From contig NZ_JAGGJW010000003.1 in the NCBI RefSeq assembly GCF_017873175.1, positions 408,392 through 472,391 on the forward strand: DNA of 64,000 nucleotides. The letters are read 5' to 3'. Each line of letters starts with the position of its first letter. The stretch's first letter is position 1. Source of the stretch: Neorhizobium petrolearium (GTDB taxonomy: Bacteria > Pseudomonadota > Alphaproteobacteria > Rhizobiales > Rhizobiaceae). A program made the position numbers and the translations under genes. The notes under the pieces are model-generated. The model ran no database searches. It saw only the letters and a program-made list of their open reading frames with translations, and was not told the origin of the DNA. Positions 52,018 through 61,325 of this stretch are shown in pieces.

Positions 52018-54669
52018 TCATGGCATCTTCGCCACGTCGAGCGGCAGCGTGAAAACGAATTTCGCACCCCGCGGTTCATTCTTTTCTGCCCATAACTGCC
52101 CGCCATGCGATTCGACGATCGAGCGGGAGATCGCAAGCCCCATGCCCATTCCTTCATCCTTGGTGGTGAAGAAGGGCTCGAAAATCTTGTCGGGGAACTG
52201 GATGCCCCGCCCACGGTCCCTGACCTCGATGCGAACCATATCGTCCGCTCGGAAGGCACGGATCTGGAGGACACGGTCGTTCGAAACGGATGACATGGCA
52301 TCTATGCCGTTGCGCATGAGATTGACCATTACCTGCTGGATCTGCACCCGGTCAAACGGGACGAGCTGGAGACCGCTCTCGCCCTCGATATCCATCCGGA
52401 TACGCCGCCGCCCCGCCTCCTCCGCAAGCAGATCACGCGCTTCCCTCACGACGGGGCCGAGCTCGATGCTGTCCCGCTTATCCGTCGATTGCTTAAAGAG
52501 GGCGCGAATGCGGCTGACGACGGCGGCGGCGGAATTGGCGCTGTGGACGATGCGTTCCAACGTCTTCTGAGCGCGTTCGATATTCGGCGGTTCGGCGGTG
52601 AGCCAGCGCTGGCAGGCGCTGGAATAGTTCATCACCGCCGAAAGAGGCTGGTTTACCTCATGCGCGATGGAGGCCGACAATTCGGCAAGGCTGGCCGCCT
52701 GGTTGGCGCGGGCGAGGTTACCCTGGGCGCGGTTCAGTTCTTCCTGGGCATGCACCTGATCCTCTATGTCCAGGCAGATGCCGTTCCACTGCACGATCTC
52801 GCCGTCGCCATTGCGCATGGCCGAAGCACGGGTCTCAACCCAGCGGTACACGCCGTCGAAGCGCCGCAGTCGGTGTCGCAGCAAATAGGGCTCGCCAGTC
52901 GCCAGCGAATGGGCATACCGTTCCTTGACGACGGCCAGGTCATCAGGATGGATCACGGCGTCGAGCGTGCCGTCCAATCGGGATTTTCCCAGACCATCCG
53001 TGTCTTCGAGATTGAAGCCGAGATATTGGCGAAGACGCTGGCTGCGATAGATCGGCTTGCCATTCGGAAGAGCGCAATAAATCAGCGCAGGCAGCGTTTC
53101 GACCAGTTGCTGGAGGTGCTGCTCGCTTTCGCGCAGCGCCTCCTGGGTGGTTATGAGGTCATGGATGTCGGAGCTCAGACCGTACCATTGGACGATGGCG
53201 CCTGCCTCATCACGCGACGGTTCCGCCCGCGTTTCTGTCCAGCGATAGCTGCCTCCGGCTCGTTGCTGGCGGTAGCGCCGAATGTATGGGGCACCTGCCC
53301 TGACCGAATGCAGGAAGGCTTCCCGCGCCGCCACCCTATCATCGGGATGCACAACGCCGAGCGAAGGCGAGCCATCCGGTGCCGTCATGTCTTCAAGCGT
53401 AGCCCCGGTCACCTCCGTGAAGCGCTTGTTCACAAAGGCCGGTGTTCCGTCCGCCATCGTGCTCCAGATCAGCGCCGGCACGGTATCTATAAGCTGCTGC
53501 AGTTGCCGTTCGCGTTCACGAAGCGCCGCCTCGGTTCTCTTATACACGTCGATGTCCAATGCTGTTCCAAACCATCCGGTGATACGTCCTTGCTCGTCGC
53601 GCGTCGGGCGGGCCGCTGCCCGGTGCCAGACATAGGCGCCGTTGGCGCGCAGCACCCTGTATTCAACATTCCAGTGCTCGCCCGTCTTGAGCGCGCGGCG
53701 TAACGTTTCTCCCGCTCTTTCGCTATCGTCGGGATGCGTGCCGCGCTGCCAACCCTGCCGCCCACCTTCAAGAAAAGGCTTTCCGTCCAGGAGAACGTTG
53801 AGGTCCTCGAGCGTCATCGCGATCGAAGTCTGCGCCGTTGGGGTCGCATAGGTAAACTGCCCGGTTGTGTCGATTGCCCAAGCACCGCCATAGAGTTTTT
53901 CGATGGCGAGAGCTGCCTGAACCGCATCTCCCGTTTCACCGAAAGAGCTTGCCATCGTCCACGGCTCGTCCTGCCGCGCGACCGCCGGATCGACATCGAC
54001 GCTGATGCTATAGTCCGGCTCGACCCGGAACTCGACCCAGCGATAACTGCCGTCGGACTGCAGTTGACGATAGCTGCTGATCTGAGGGATGCCGTGAAAG
54101 AAGGCTCGTGCCGCCGCCTGCTCGACGGTGGACCTGTCATGCGGATGGACCGCGTCCATCGACTTAAGCGCATCCTGGGCCGATCGATCGGCGAGCTGAT
54201 CATCGATGTCTTTGGCTCGGTATTCGCCGATCCGGGACGGAAGGGCCATGTCGATGACCGTGCCGTACCATCCGGTGATCGTGCCAGCCGCGTCGTGTAT
54301 CGGCTGCCCCGTGCTGCGGGCCCAGCCATAGCTGCCGGTCGCACGCAGCATCCGGTGTTCTACGTTGTAATGCTCGCCCGTCTGTAAGCACCGACGCCAG
54401 GCGGCAGCGGCGGCGTCATAATCTTCCGGATGGATGACACGCCTCCAGCCAAACGTGTTCCCGTCAGGCTGTGAATTGAGGCTTTCCAGGCTGGTGCCGA
54501 AAAAAGCGAGTGCTGCCGGCGTCACGTAGATAAAATTGCCATCGGCATCGGTTGCCCAGGCATTGCCGGTGACCCGCTCGACGACCTTCGCCGCTTGCAC
54601 GGCATCGATATCTGGGGACCGGGCCGATCCACCACCATCTACCCCCGACGTTCCAGCGAACTTCGACAT
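52018..54669 (-). CDS. Multi-PAS sensor histidine kinase, soluble
   Basis: 883 aa with no membrane helix. PAS domains at about 25-145, 250-380, 390-510 and 515-640; a fifth, degenerate one at about 150-240 keeps only the second half of the fold. All have the PAS_3 ending (YRW.E.R / Q-W-Y-G-x-x-x-D-I). Then a HisKA domain with H670 (SIAHEVNQPL) and an HATPase with N box NLMRNGIDAM, GRGIQFPDKIFEPFFTTK and GMGMGLAISRSI. The EVNQPL box and domain order match the FixL/TodS-like group. Pairs with the receiver 28 bases downstream. Confidence 0.92.
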   Translation of the reverse strand: MSKFAGTSGVDGGGSARSPDIDAVQAAKVVERVTGNAWATDADGNFIYVTPAALAFFGTSLESLNSQPDGNTFGWRRVIHPEDYDAAAAAWRRCLQTGEHYNVEHRMLRATGSYGWARSTGQPIHDAAGTITGWYGTVIDMALPSRIGEYRAKDIDDQLADRSAQDALKSMDAVHPHDRSTVEQAAARAFFHGIPQISSYRQLQSDGSYRWVEFRVEPDYSISVDVDPAVARQDEPWTMASSFGETGDAVQAALAIEKLYGGAWAIDTTGQFTYATPTAQTSIAMTLEDLNVLLDGKPFLEGGRQGWQRGTHPDDSERAGETLRRALKTGEHWNVEYRVLRANGAYVWHRAAARPTRDEQGRITGWFGTALDIDVYKRTEAALRERERQLQQLIDTVPALIWSTMADGTPAFVNKRFTEVTGATLEDMTAPDGSPSLGVVHPDDRVAAREAFLHSVRAGAPYIRRYRQQRAGGSYRWTETRAEPSRDEAGAIVQWYGLSSDIHDLITTQEALRESEQHLQQLVETLPALIYCALPNGKPIYRSQRLRQYLGFNLEDTDGLGKSRLDGTLDAVIHPDDLAVVKERYAHSLATGEPYLLRHRLRRFDGVYRWVETRASAMRNGDGEIVQWNGICLDIEDQVHAQEELNRAQGNLARANQAASLAELSASIAHEVNQPLSAVMNYSSACQRWLTAEPPNIERAQKTLERIVHSANSAAAVVSRIRALFKQSTDKRDSIELGPVVREARDLLAEEAGRRRIRMDIEGESGLQLVPFDRVQIQQVMVNLMRNGIDAMSSVSNDRVLQIRAFRADDMVRIEVRDRGRGIQFPDKIFEPFFTTKDEGMGMGLAISRSIVESHGGQLWAEKNEPRGAKFVFTLPLDVAKMP

Positions 54670-54933
54670 GCCTCAACCCGATCCCGTTGCATTTGAGATC
54701 GCCATGGTGCCTTAAACCGGGACCGCACCACGGCCCTCTGACGAGAACGGTATATGGGAGCTTGCGACAAAAACACCTGTTCCGAAGGATAGGGCGGAGA
54801 TTTGCTATCCGAATTCACTCGTCCGGCCCCTGCGGAATCGCCGGTAAAAGGGCATGGCAAAGCTTTTCGGGGTTACTTCTTCGCTCAATATCGGCTGCGG
54901 AATCGATCGCGGCACATCCAGAGTGGCGCGTAT

Positions 54934-56424
54934 TCAGGCACTGAAGATCGTCCGGATCGACTTCAGGAAAGCGGAGGCGCTCCGCTCATGCTTGGCCGCC
55001 GTAAGCGGCAACTGGCTGATGTCATTCGAGTATGTTGACAGCATTGTCGCAATCTCTTCGGCTATCGCCGGACGGTTGCCGATCAGGCGGGCGAAACTTT
55101 CCTGGTCAATCTCGTAGGCGGTGACCCGCGTCAGCGCCTGCAGCGTGTAAGCCTCGCCCATTCCCGCGAGGAGCCCGGTTTCGCCAAAGAAATCCCCCGA
55201 CGAGAGGCGCCGCTTTTCCTGCTCGTCGTGCTGCACCGATACGACGCCGGTGCGGATAATCATCATCGAGGGCAGCGCTTGGCCTTGGGAGACGATGACG
55301 TCACCCTTTTGATACTCGCGCTCTATGCCCGACCGGGCCAATTTTTCTCTTTCAGACTGCGTCAGACCGGAGAAGATCGGATTTTCATCGATAACCTCCT
55401 GCAGCATCGCTTCAGGTAGTGGGGAGACGTCCTGGGACGGAATTCCATCGACGACGATGATCGCCGAGGGCGGCATCGCGAGTTGCAATCCGGTGGATCT
55501 GCAATGGCGATAGAAACGGTCGATCACCTCATTCTGAGCCTTGATTCTTAGCATCGGACTGCCCACCCGGAAAAACAGATGGATTTCCAGTGAGGTGGCA
55601 TCCAGATTGCTGAGCGCGACCACCGGCGGCGGCTCCTGTATGATCGAGTTACAGCTGGCCAGGACCGTTAACATGGCCTTCTCGACAACGGAGGGAGCGT
55701 GTGTCGGCACCACCCGCACCGTCATCTTGAGAAGATGCGTTTCGTCAGGCCGGCTGACATTCGTAAGCTTAAGCTTGGCAAGGACGCTGTTGGGCAAGAC
55801 AACGATGTTGTTGGCGCCGGTCAGGATTTGCGTCGACCGCCAGGTACTCGCGATGACGCGTCCCTCCGTGCCGTCCTCAAGGAGGATCCAGTCGCCCAGC
55901 GCATAGGTATGCCCGAGATTGAGGGCGACGCCGGAAAAGACGTCGCCCAACGTATTCTGGAGAGCAAGGCCTATCGCGATAGCGATAACACCAGACGTTG
56001 CAATCAACGTTCCGACCGGTGCGCCGAAAACGAAAGCCAGCGCTGCGAGCGTGACGCACATATAGACGACGCCGACGACGATGTCCTGCAGCAGGCGAGC
56101 CTCGCGCGGCCTTCCCTCCAGGACCAAATAGATTCGCACGAAGCCGATGACGGCCCAGGAAAGATGGAGCCACCACAACGACTGGGCGAAGACGACAAAA
56201 GCGGCATGCTCGTCGCCAATCCGCAGACCGTCCGATTGACCGAGCGGAATATCCTCCAGAACGAGAACGAAGGTCATGGCCGTGAAAAAGATGATCTGCA
56301 CCACGAGCCGCAGATTGGAGCGCAACGGGCCGATGAGCTTCCACACCACCATTCCGGCTAGGCCGAGAATGATCAGCCAGACCAGCGGCGCGCCGGCGAT
56401 TTCACCCAGATGCGCATTTAGCAT
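54934..56424 (-). CDS. MscS-family channel with C-terminal cyclic-nucleotide-binding-like domain
   Basis: 496 aa. Four hydrophobic segments, the last being the MscS pore helix GVIAIAIGLALQNTLGDVFSG, then the beta domain (DWILLEDGTEGRVIAS). From about residue 350 a Crp-like domain begins: ENPIFSGLTQSEREKL, IIRTGVVSV, SGDFFGETGLLAGMG. In the phosphate-binding cassette the arginine that usually contacts the cyclic phosphate is replaced (GMGEAYTLQA), so nucleotide binding is uncertain. Starts 29 bases after the CBS gene; likely co-transcribed. Confidence 0.88.
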   Translation of the reverse strand: MLNAHLGEIAGAPLVWLIILGLAGMVVWKLIGPLRSNLRLVVQIIFFTAMTFVLVLEDIPLGQSDGLRIGDEHAAFVVFAQSLWWLHLSWAVIGFVRIYLVLEGRPREARLLQDIVVGVVYMCVTLAALAFVFGAPVGTLIATSGVIAIAIGLALQNTLGDVFSGVALNLGHTYALGDWILLEDGTEGRVIASTWRSTQILTGANNIVVLPNSVLAKLKLTNVSRPDETHLLKMTVRVVPTHAPSVVEKAMLTVLASCNSIIQEPPPVVALSNLDATSLEIHLFFRVGSPMLRIKAQNEVIDRFYRHCRSTGLQLAMPPSAIIVVDGIPSQDVSPLPEAMLQEVIDENPIFSGLTQSEREKLARSGIEREYQKGDVIVSQGQALPSMMIIRTGVVSVQHDEQEKRRLSSGDFFGETGLLAGMGEAYTLQALTRVTAYEIDQESFARLIGNRPAIAEEIATMLSTYSNDISQLPLTAAKHERSASAFLKSIRTIFSA

Positions 56425-56453
56425 GGTGTTCGTTCCGTATCGATGTGCGGCAG

Positions 56454-56885
56454 TCAGTAGCTGATGCCGGCGATGTAGTTCGCCAGCATGTGTTCCTGCA
56501 GTTGTTCCTGCTCGAAAAGCACTTTCAGGGCGTCGCGGATATCGAGAACGCCGAGCGGTTTTGCATCCGCACTAAGTACCGGCATGTTCTGGATGCGGTT
56601 TTCAACCATAACCTGCCATGCTGCCTGCAATTCGTCCGCCGGACTGCAGGAAATGACGTTGCGGCTCATCAGCGCCTCGACGCTGGCCTTTGCCTCACGA
56701 TCCGTCAGATGGCGAATAAGATCGGATTTGCTGAGCACCCCCGCAGCCTTGCCGTTTTCCTCGCTGACGACGACAAGTCCGATCCCGGGATTGGAGAGCG
56801 TCAGCGCGGCGACCTGCAGCGTGGCAGCGACATCGATCACCATCAGGCGCGCCGACGTCATGGGATAGAGTTTTTCGATACGCAT
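56454..56885 (-). CDS. CBS-pair domain protein
   Basis: 143 aa from the ATG at 56885 with AGGAGGATCCC upstream. Two CBS motifs: LVVVSEENGKAAGVLSKSDL and MPVLSADAKPLGVLDIRDAL. Such stand-alone pairs bind adenine nucleotides and modulate a partner. The next gene is the MscS-CNB channel, making a nucleotide-sensing role for both plausible. Confidence 0.88.
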   Translation of the reverse strand: MRIEKLYPMTSARLMVIDVAATLQVAALTLSNPGIGLVVVSEENGKAAGVLSKSDLIRHLTDREAKASVEALMSRNVISCSPADELQAAWQVMVENRIQNMPVLSADAKPLGVLDIRDALKVLFEQEQLQEHMLANYIAGISY

Positions 56886-57018
56886 GGGATCCTCCTGACG
56901 GCACTCGCTGGCACAGCAGGGTATTTCGGTGTTGGTTGTAATCGGAGCTGGAATGGCGCCGGCTGCGGGCGCCATTCAGTCATTGATGTCAGGCGAGCGC
57001 TGGGCGCCCGGATCGAGA

Positions 57019-57429
57019 TTATTTTTCGTAAGTCGTCAGATTGGTTTCGTTCGTATCGACCACGAACACGGCCAGTAGGCGAGCACGTTCGGTCTTGCTT
57101 GCATTTTCGCTGACGGCGTGATGGTCGCCGGGGAACTCCGAAAAGCTCTCGCCGGCATGGTAGACGGTCACCGGCCCGCCATTGACCTGGCTGGCGATCG
57201 CCCCTTCCAGAACCGTCGCATAAATGAATGCGGACTTGGGATGGGTATGAGCGGGCGAGGTGCCGCCGGGCGCATATTCGACGAGAACGCCCTTCATGCT
57301 CTTGCCGGGTACGTTGGGCAGCGGCTGGTCGTAGACCAGCGTCACCTTTTCGTCGACGCCCTCATCGGCCGTGACCGCAGCCACGGAGGCAAACACGAGA
57401 GCCGTGGCGCAGAGAAATGTCCTGATCAT
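57019..57429 (-). CDS. Exported small cupin protein
   Basis: 136 aa from the ATG at 57429 (AAGGAGACGAAAG upstream). N-terminal signal peptide of about 22 residues ending in TADEG. Single cupin with PAHTHPKSAFIYATVLEG (two histidines and later FPGDHHAVSEN). Last of a three-gene - strand unit after an NmrA-like reductase and an exported hydrolase. Confidence 0.85.
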   Translation of the reverse strand: MIRTFLCATALVFASVAAVTADEGVDEKVTLVYDQPLPNVPGKSMKGVLVEYAPGGTSPAHTHPKSAFIYATVLEGAIASQVNGGPVTVYHAGESFSEFPGDHHAVSENASKTERARLLAVFVVDTNETNLTTYEK

Positions 57430-57507
57430 CTTTCGTCTCCTTGTTGAGCAGGGCCCGCCGGCCCGACGGACCGGCAAAGCGGGAGGAATTATTCGCAAGG
57501 GGGCCGT

Positions 57508-58266
57508 TTATTTCTTCTGAGCGGCTGCAGACTGCAGCCAGTCCCCGAAACGGATCACACCGAGGCGGGCGCCGTCATCCGGAACCAGCGTCCGATCGTC
57601 GATCTCGACTTCGAAATAACGGGCGCGCGGATCAGCGACGACGGTGCGCGGATCATTGGTGGCTTTGAGGTAGCGCGCGATGAATTCATTCATTGGTGCG
57701 CGCTCGGGGCCGGCGATCTCGATCATGCCGTTCACCGGTTCGGCCAGCGCGGCATCGGCCATGGCGTCGGCGACGTTGTCTGCTGCGATCGGCTGGAATG
57801 CCCCCGTCGGCACTCGAACGTTCGCTCCCTCGGTTGCCGATTGGGCGATGGCCGCTACGAATTCGAAGAACTGGGTCGCATGGACGATCGTGTAGGGAAT
57901 TCCTGACTTGCGGATATGCTCTTCCTGCCGCAGCTTGGCGCGAAAATAACCCATCGTCTGCATACGGTCGGTGCCGACGACCGACAGTGCGACGTGATGG
58001 CGAACGCCGGCGGTCTTCTCAGCGGCGAAAAGATTGCGGCCAGCCGCCTCGAAGAAATCCATGGCGGCTTTCTCTTCAAATGATGGCGAATTCGCCAGGT
58101 CGATCACGACCTGAGCGCCGGCCAGAGCCTCGGCCAAGCCTTCTCCGGTTACGGTGTTCACACCGGAGTTCGGAGAGGCGGCAAGCACCTCGTGTCCCTT
58201 CTTGCGAAGCCGTTCAACTGTCTTCGAACCAATGAGGCCTGTGCCTCCGATGACGACGATTTTCAT
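57508..58266 (-). CDS. NmrA-like NAD(P)-binding protein (atypical SDR)
   Basis: 252 aa from the ATG at 58266 (AGGAGATTGGAC upstream). Rossmann start VIGGTGLIGSKTVERL, then AASPNSGVNTVTGEGL; no SDR YxxxK catalytic set, HATQFFEF and ADNVADAMADAAL as in the NmrA/HSCARG group. These act as redox sensors or quinone-type reductases. Between the exported hydrolase and cupin genes, gaps of 54 and 78 bases. Confidence 0.87.
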   Translation of the reverse strand: MKIVVIGGTGLIGSKTVERLRKKGHEVLAASPNSGVNTVTGEGLAEALAGAQVVIDLANSPSFEEKAAMDFFEAAGRNLFAAEKTAGVRHHVALSVVGTDRMQTMGYFRAKLRQEEHIRKSGIPYTIVHATQFFEFVAAIAQSATEGANVRVPTGAFQPIAADNVADAMADAALAEPVNGMIEIAGPERAPMNEFIARYLKATNDPRTVVADPRARYFEVEIDDRTLVPDDGARLGVIRFGDWLQSAAAQKK

Positions 58267-58320
58267 GTCCAATCTCCTGGTTTCAAGTTTGACGTCGGGA
58301 TTTTGCGATTGCCTGCGGCG

Positions 58321-59106
58321 TTATTTTGCCGAGGCTGCTTCCTCAATCAGCGAAGCAATTTCCTTGGGATGCGAAACCATCAGGGCGTGTGACGCGCCTT
58401 GGATGACGACGGTCTTCACTGCATGCGAACGCCTCGCCATGAAGTTCATTACCGCCGGAGGAATGTTGCGATCTTCTGAGCCGTAGATCGCGTAGGAAGG
58501 CAATGCCTTCCACGAGGGGAAGCCGGACGGTTCGGCCAGTGCAGCCTGCGCAACGGGGCGCTGGGTGGCCGCCATCAGCCGCGCCTCGTCCTCCGGCACA
58601 TCGGCGGCGAATTGATCGTGGAACCGATCTGGCCGGATTGAGAGGTCCTGGCCGCCGCCCGGCAGCGCGGTCGTCGTCAGGGCATCCGCCAGCGTGCTGC
58701 CGGGAAATTTTCCCGAAAGGCTCAGGCTGGATTCACCAGTCTCCGGAGCAAAGGCGGCGACATAAACCAGCGCCTTCACATTGGAACTTCCGTTGGCCGC
58801 TTCGGTGATGACTGGTCCGCCATAGGAATGGCCGACCAGCACGACCGGGCCTGAGATCGAGCGCAGGACACTTGCGACTACCGCCGCATCGCCAGCAACG
58901 CTGCGCAGCGGATTGGCAGCGGCAATCGCCGTATAGCCGTCCTTGGTAAGCGCACCGATCACGCCGTTCCAACTCGACGACTCGGCAAATGCACCGTGGA
59001 CAAGCACGATCGTCGGCTTCGCCTGGGGGTCGGCGGCCTGTGTGAATGTGGCACCTGCCATGAGCACCGCCGCAGCGAGCCCCAGAGTTTTGATGTTAGC
59101 GCGCAT
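58321..59106 (-). CDS. Exported alpha/beta hydrolase
   Basis: 261 aa with a signal peptide (AAAVLMAGATFTQAAD). Oxyanion region VLVHGAFAESSSWNG, nucleophile S in VGHSYGGPVI, acid D in YGSEDRNIPP and H in QGASHALMVSHP. This is the EstC/MenH-like branch often annotated as 'alpha/beta hydrolase' in rhizobia; esterase or salicylate-ester hydrolase activity is possible. First gene of the operon; CAGGAGATATAAG precedes the ATG. Confidence 0.9.
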   Translation of the reverse strand: MRANIKTLGLAAAVLMAGATFTQAADPQAKPTIVLVHGAFAESSSWNGVIGALTKDGYTAIAAANPLRSVAGDAAVVASVLRSISGPVVLVGHSYGGPVITEAANGSSNVKALVYVAAFAPETGESSLSLSGKFPGSTLADALTTTALPGGGQDLSIRPDRFHDQFAADVPEDEARLMAATQRPVAQAALAEPSGFPSWKALPSYAIYGSEDRNIPPAVMNFMARRSHAVKTVVIQGASHALMVSHPKEIASLIEEAASAK

Positions 59107-59456
59107 CTTATATCTCCTGTTGCGGCCTTTCGACCGGGCAGGAGAATGCGTCAGCGCGAGCCCGCGGCCTATCGAACACAGGCATCGGGCATCTAGTCCC
59201 AGAGTACAGGTACGATAGATCGGATGATTAGACGCCCTGCTCGAAATCCCCCTCGTCGCAACTTGTTGCGAGGGGTAATTTCACGCTTCGCCCATGATCG
59301 GCGGCATAGGTGAGAATCGGATGTGCCTCTTTCGAACATCCGGCGGCAAGGGCAACGGGCCGCATCGGGGCGTATACGCCAAGACCAGAGGTTTCCGAAT
59401 AGCGAGATATGCGCCGGACGCGCCGATCAAAGTGGCTGTCGTTTGTCAGCGATGCC
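59107..59456. other. Intergenic region with one hairpin
   Basis: 350 bases between the start of the exported hydrolase and the end of the FixJ-type regulator gene, both on the - strand. Contains the hairpin at 59249..59275 and must hold the hydrolase promoter. Nothing else recognised. Confidence 0.45.
59249..59275 (-). terminator. Hairpin downstream of the FixJ-type regulator
   Basis: CCCCT (59249..59253) and CGCAAC (59257..59262) pair with GTTGCG (59265..59270) and AGGGG (59271..59275), with a three-base bulge. Followed on the - strand by GATTTCG, a weak T tract. Probable transcription end of the regulator. Confidence 0.5.
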
Positions 59457-60113
59457 TCAAGATAAGGTTTGCGGCTTGTCGCGCAGGCTGGAAGGCAGCG
59501 AATCCCATGCCCGGATGAGTTCGCCGACGGAAATGGTCCGCATCTTGCGCATCACATTGCTGCGGTGGAGTTTCACGGTGATCTCGCTGATCCCGAGTTC
59601 GAAGGCGATCTGCTTGTTGAGGCGTCCGCGCGCCACCTCGCGAAGGACCTGGCGCTCACGTGGCGTCAGCGTCGCAAACCGCGTGGCATGCTGGTGGATG
59701 CTTTCCGCCTGCGCTCTTTGCTCCACATCTCGCTGGATACCGGCAATCACGGCATCCAGCAGCGTCTGATCCCGCACGGGTTTCGTCAGAAAATCGACGG
59801 CCCCGGCCTTCATGGCCTGCACGGTCATCGGAATATCTCCGTATCCCGTGAGGAAGACGATGGGCTTCGTGATCCCACGCGCCGAGAGTTGATGCTGCAG
59901 ATCAAGGCCACTCGCGCCGGGCATGCGGACGTCCAGCACCAGGCATCCGGGTCGGTCAGGAACGCCCGCATTCAATAGTTCGCGGGGCGACGGAAAACAA
60001 GCAACCTCGAGTCCGACCGACTCCATGAGTTCCTGAAGAGAGTTTCGAACGTCTTCGTCATCATCGACGACAAGGACCAATGGACTATCCGCAACGACAA
60101 CTGAGGCGGACAT
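59457..60113 (-). CDS. FixJ/NarL-type two-component response regulator
   Basis: 218 aa from the ATG at 60113, with GGGAGGTGATCCG upstream. Receiver domain: VVDDDEDVRN, D61 in LVLDVRMPG, T in FLTGYGD, K in FLTKPV. LuxR-type HTH at the C-terminus: LTPRERQVLREVARGRLNKQ and ELGISEITVKLHRSNVMRKM, a FixJ/TtrR-like order. No kinase gene is adjacent; the multi-PAS kinase 5 kb away is a possible partner. Confidence 0.93.
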   Translation of the reverse strand: MSASVVVADSPLVLVVDDDEDVRNSLQELMESVGLEVACFPSPRELLNAGVPDRPGCLVLDVRMPGASGLDLQHQLSARGITKPIVFLTGYGDIPMTVQAMKAGAVDFLTKPVRDQTLLDAVIAGIQRDVEQRAQAESIHQHATRFATLTPRERQVLREVARGRLNKQIAFELGISEITVKLHRSNVMRKMRTISVGELIRAWDSLPSSLRDKPQTLS

Positions 60114-60343
60114 CGGATCACCTCCCGAGACGGCAGGTCGCGGACACCGCCATGCACGGTACACCCATCTTGCCGCACCACGACCGAATATGCACCGATA
60201 AATGAAAAGCGCCGTTGCCAGCGAAGATGAATGTATCCTTCATCACTCTACATCCCCATCTGCCGAAGCGGCCGCATCTGGAACGCCGCCCGGCCGCAAT
60301 TGCCAGCCGCAATCAAATGTCCCGCTCCGCCAATCCGTCGGGA

Positions 60344-60877
60344 CTACATCCCCTCCGTCGCTGCAGGGCCACGGGCCCGGCCGTTCGCCCTATCCGCAAG
60401 CCATCTGCGAACATCCTCCGAGAACTCCGGCGGCGCCTTGCGGTCCAAGACGCCGGCGATATCGGCCAGGGTCTGATTTGCGAGCGAATCCCGCATCGCC
60501 TTCTCCGCACGCAGCATCACCGCGTGGATGGCGCATACGCCTTTCGTCGCCCAGGACGGCGGCCGCTCCCGGTATACAGCGCAGCGGCCGCGGATCTCCT
60601 GGCAGTCGAACAAGGGCTTCCTGCCTTCGATTGCATCCACGACCTCCAGAACGGTGATATCTCCAGGCTGCCTTGCGAGCAGATATCCTCCCTTGATTCC
60701 CTCGGATGCGGACACGATCCCCGCCTTCTCCAGCTTCGGAAATACCTTCGCCAGAAAGCTCGGGGAAATTCCCTGAAACTCAGCCAGGTCGCGACTGCTC
60801 AGCGGCACTTCGGGCGAGTTCGCCAACCACAGGAGACAATGCAACCCATATTCCACACCTGCCGTTATATGCGCCAT
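60344..60877 (-). CDS. Rrf2 family transcriptional regulator
   Basis: 177 aa from the ATG at 60877, where the family's usual start (AHITAGVEYGLHCLLWLA) begins. Winged helix: LSSRDLAEFQGISPSFLAKV and the EGIKGGYLLARQPGDITV wing. Three cysteines in a C-x6-C-x15-C pattern (DCQEIRGRC ... GVCAI) could hold a cluster or a redox disulfide, unlike the closer IscR spacing. No Shine-Dalgarno is seen; a strong promoter ends at the start codon, suggesting a leaderless transcript. Confidence 0.88.
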   Translation of the reverse strand: MAHITAGVEYGLHCLLWLANSPEVPLSSRDLAEFQGISPSFLAKVFPKLEKAGIVSASEGIKGGYLLARQPGDITVLEVVDAIEGRKPLFDCQEIRGRCAVYRERPPSWATKGVCAIHAVMLRAEKAMRDSLANQTLADIAGVLDRKAPPEFSEDVRRWLADRANGRARGPAATEGM

Positions 60878-60906
60878 AACTCGGACTATAATGATCCGCG
60901 TTATGG
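60874..60906. promoter_or_regulatory. Inverted repeat CCATAAC-N19-GTTATGG at the Rrf2 promoter
   Basis: Perfect 7-base arms; one overlaps the Rrf2 start codon, the other lies in the -10/-35 spacer. Candidate autoregulatory operator. Confidence 0.45.
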
Positions 60907-61325
60907 CTGGCAAGCACCAATTTGGATTATCTATCGAGAGCAGAAGACGGAAAGTCGTCTTTGGTTCGAATACCAATCTCCGCGTGCGCCATGAGATCCC
61001 CACGGGCAGGACAAGCCAGACCGGTCAACAATGCGTCTCATCCTAGGGGGTGGAAGGGGTTGGGATCGATCAAGCCAAGGATGGGACGAGCCCATACCGA
61101 AGGATAGGTTCCGCATGGATGGCCTTGCCCGGCGCGGAGTGGCGCGGCGTGCCGGCGAATACGCCGATCTATCCCCATCGATTAAGGACCCGGTCCGAAG
61201 GATTATCCGCATCCGCCGAGCCGCCAGCATGAGTGACCTATCCGTATGGCTGGGCAAGAACGCTGGCCTCATGGCACCGTGCTCGCCATCGAGCAAAGCT
61301 GGCCCTCACAAAGGAACTGGAAACT
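60878..61325. other. Intergenic region between Rrf2 gene and pirin remnant
   Basis: 448 bases, divergent. The left 40 bases hold the Rrf2 promoter and inverted repeat; the right side should hold a promoter for the broken pirin gene and the MscS gene. No further gene is recognised. Confidence 0.45.
60885..60913 (-). promoter_or_regulatory. Sigma-70-type promoter of the Rrf2 gene
   Basis: On the - strand TTGCCA (60908..60913), 17-base spacer, TATAGT (60885..60890), then seven bases to the ATG at 60877. Transcription would start at or next to the A of ATG. Confidence 0.65.
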
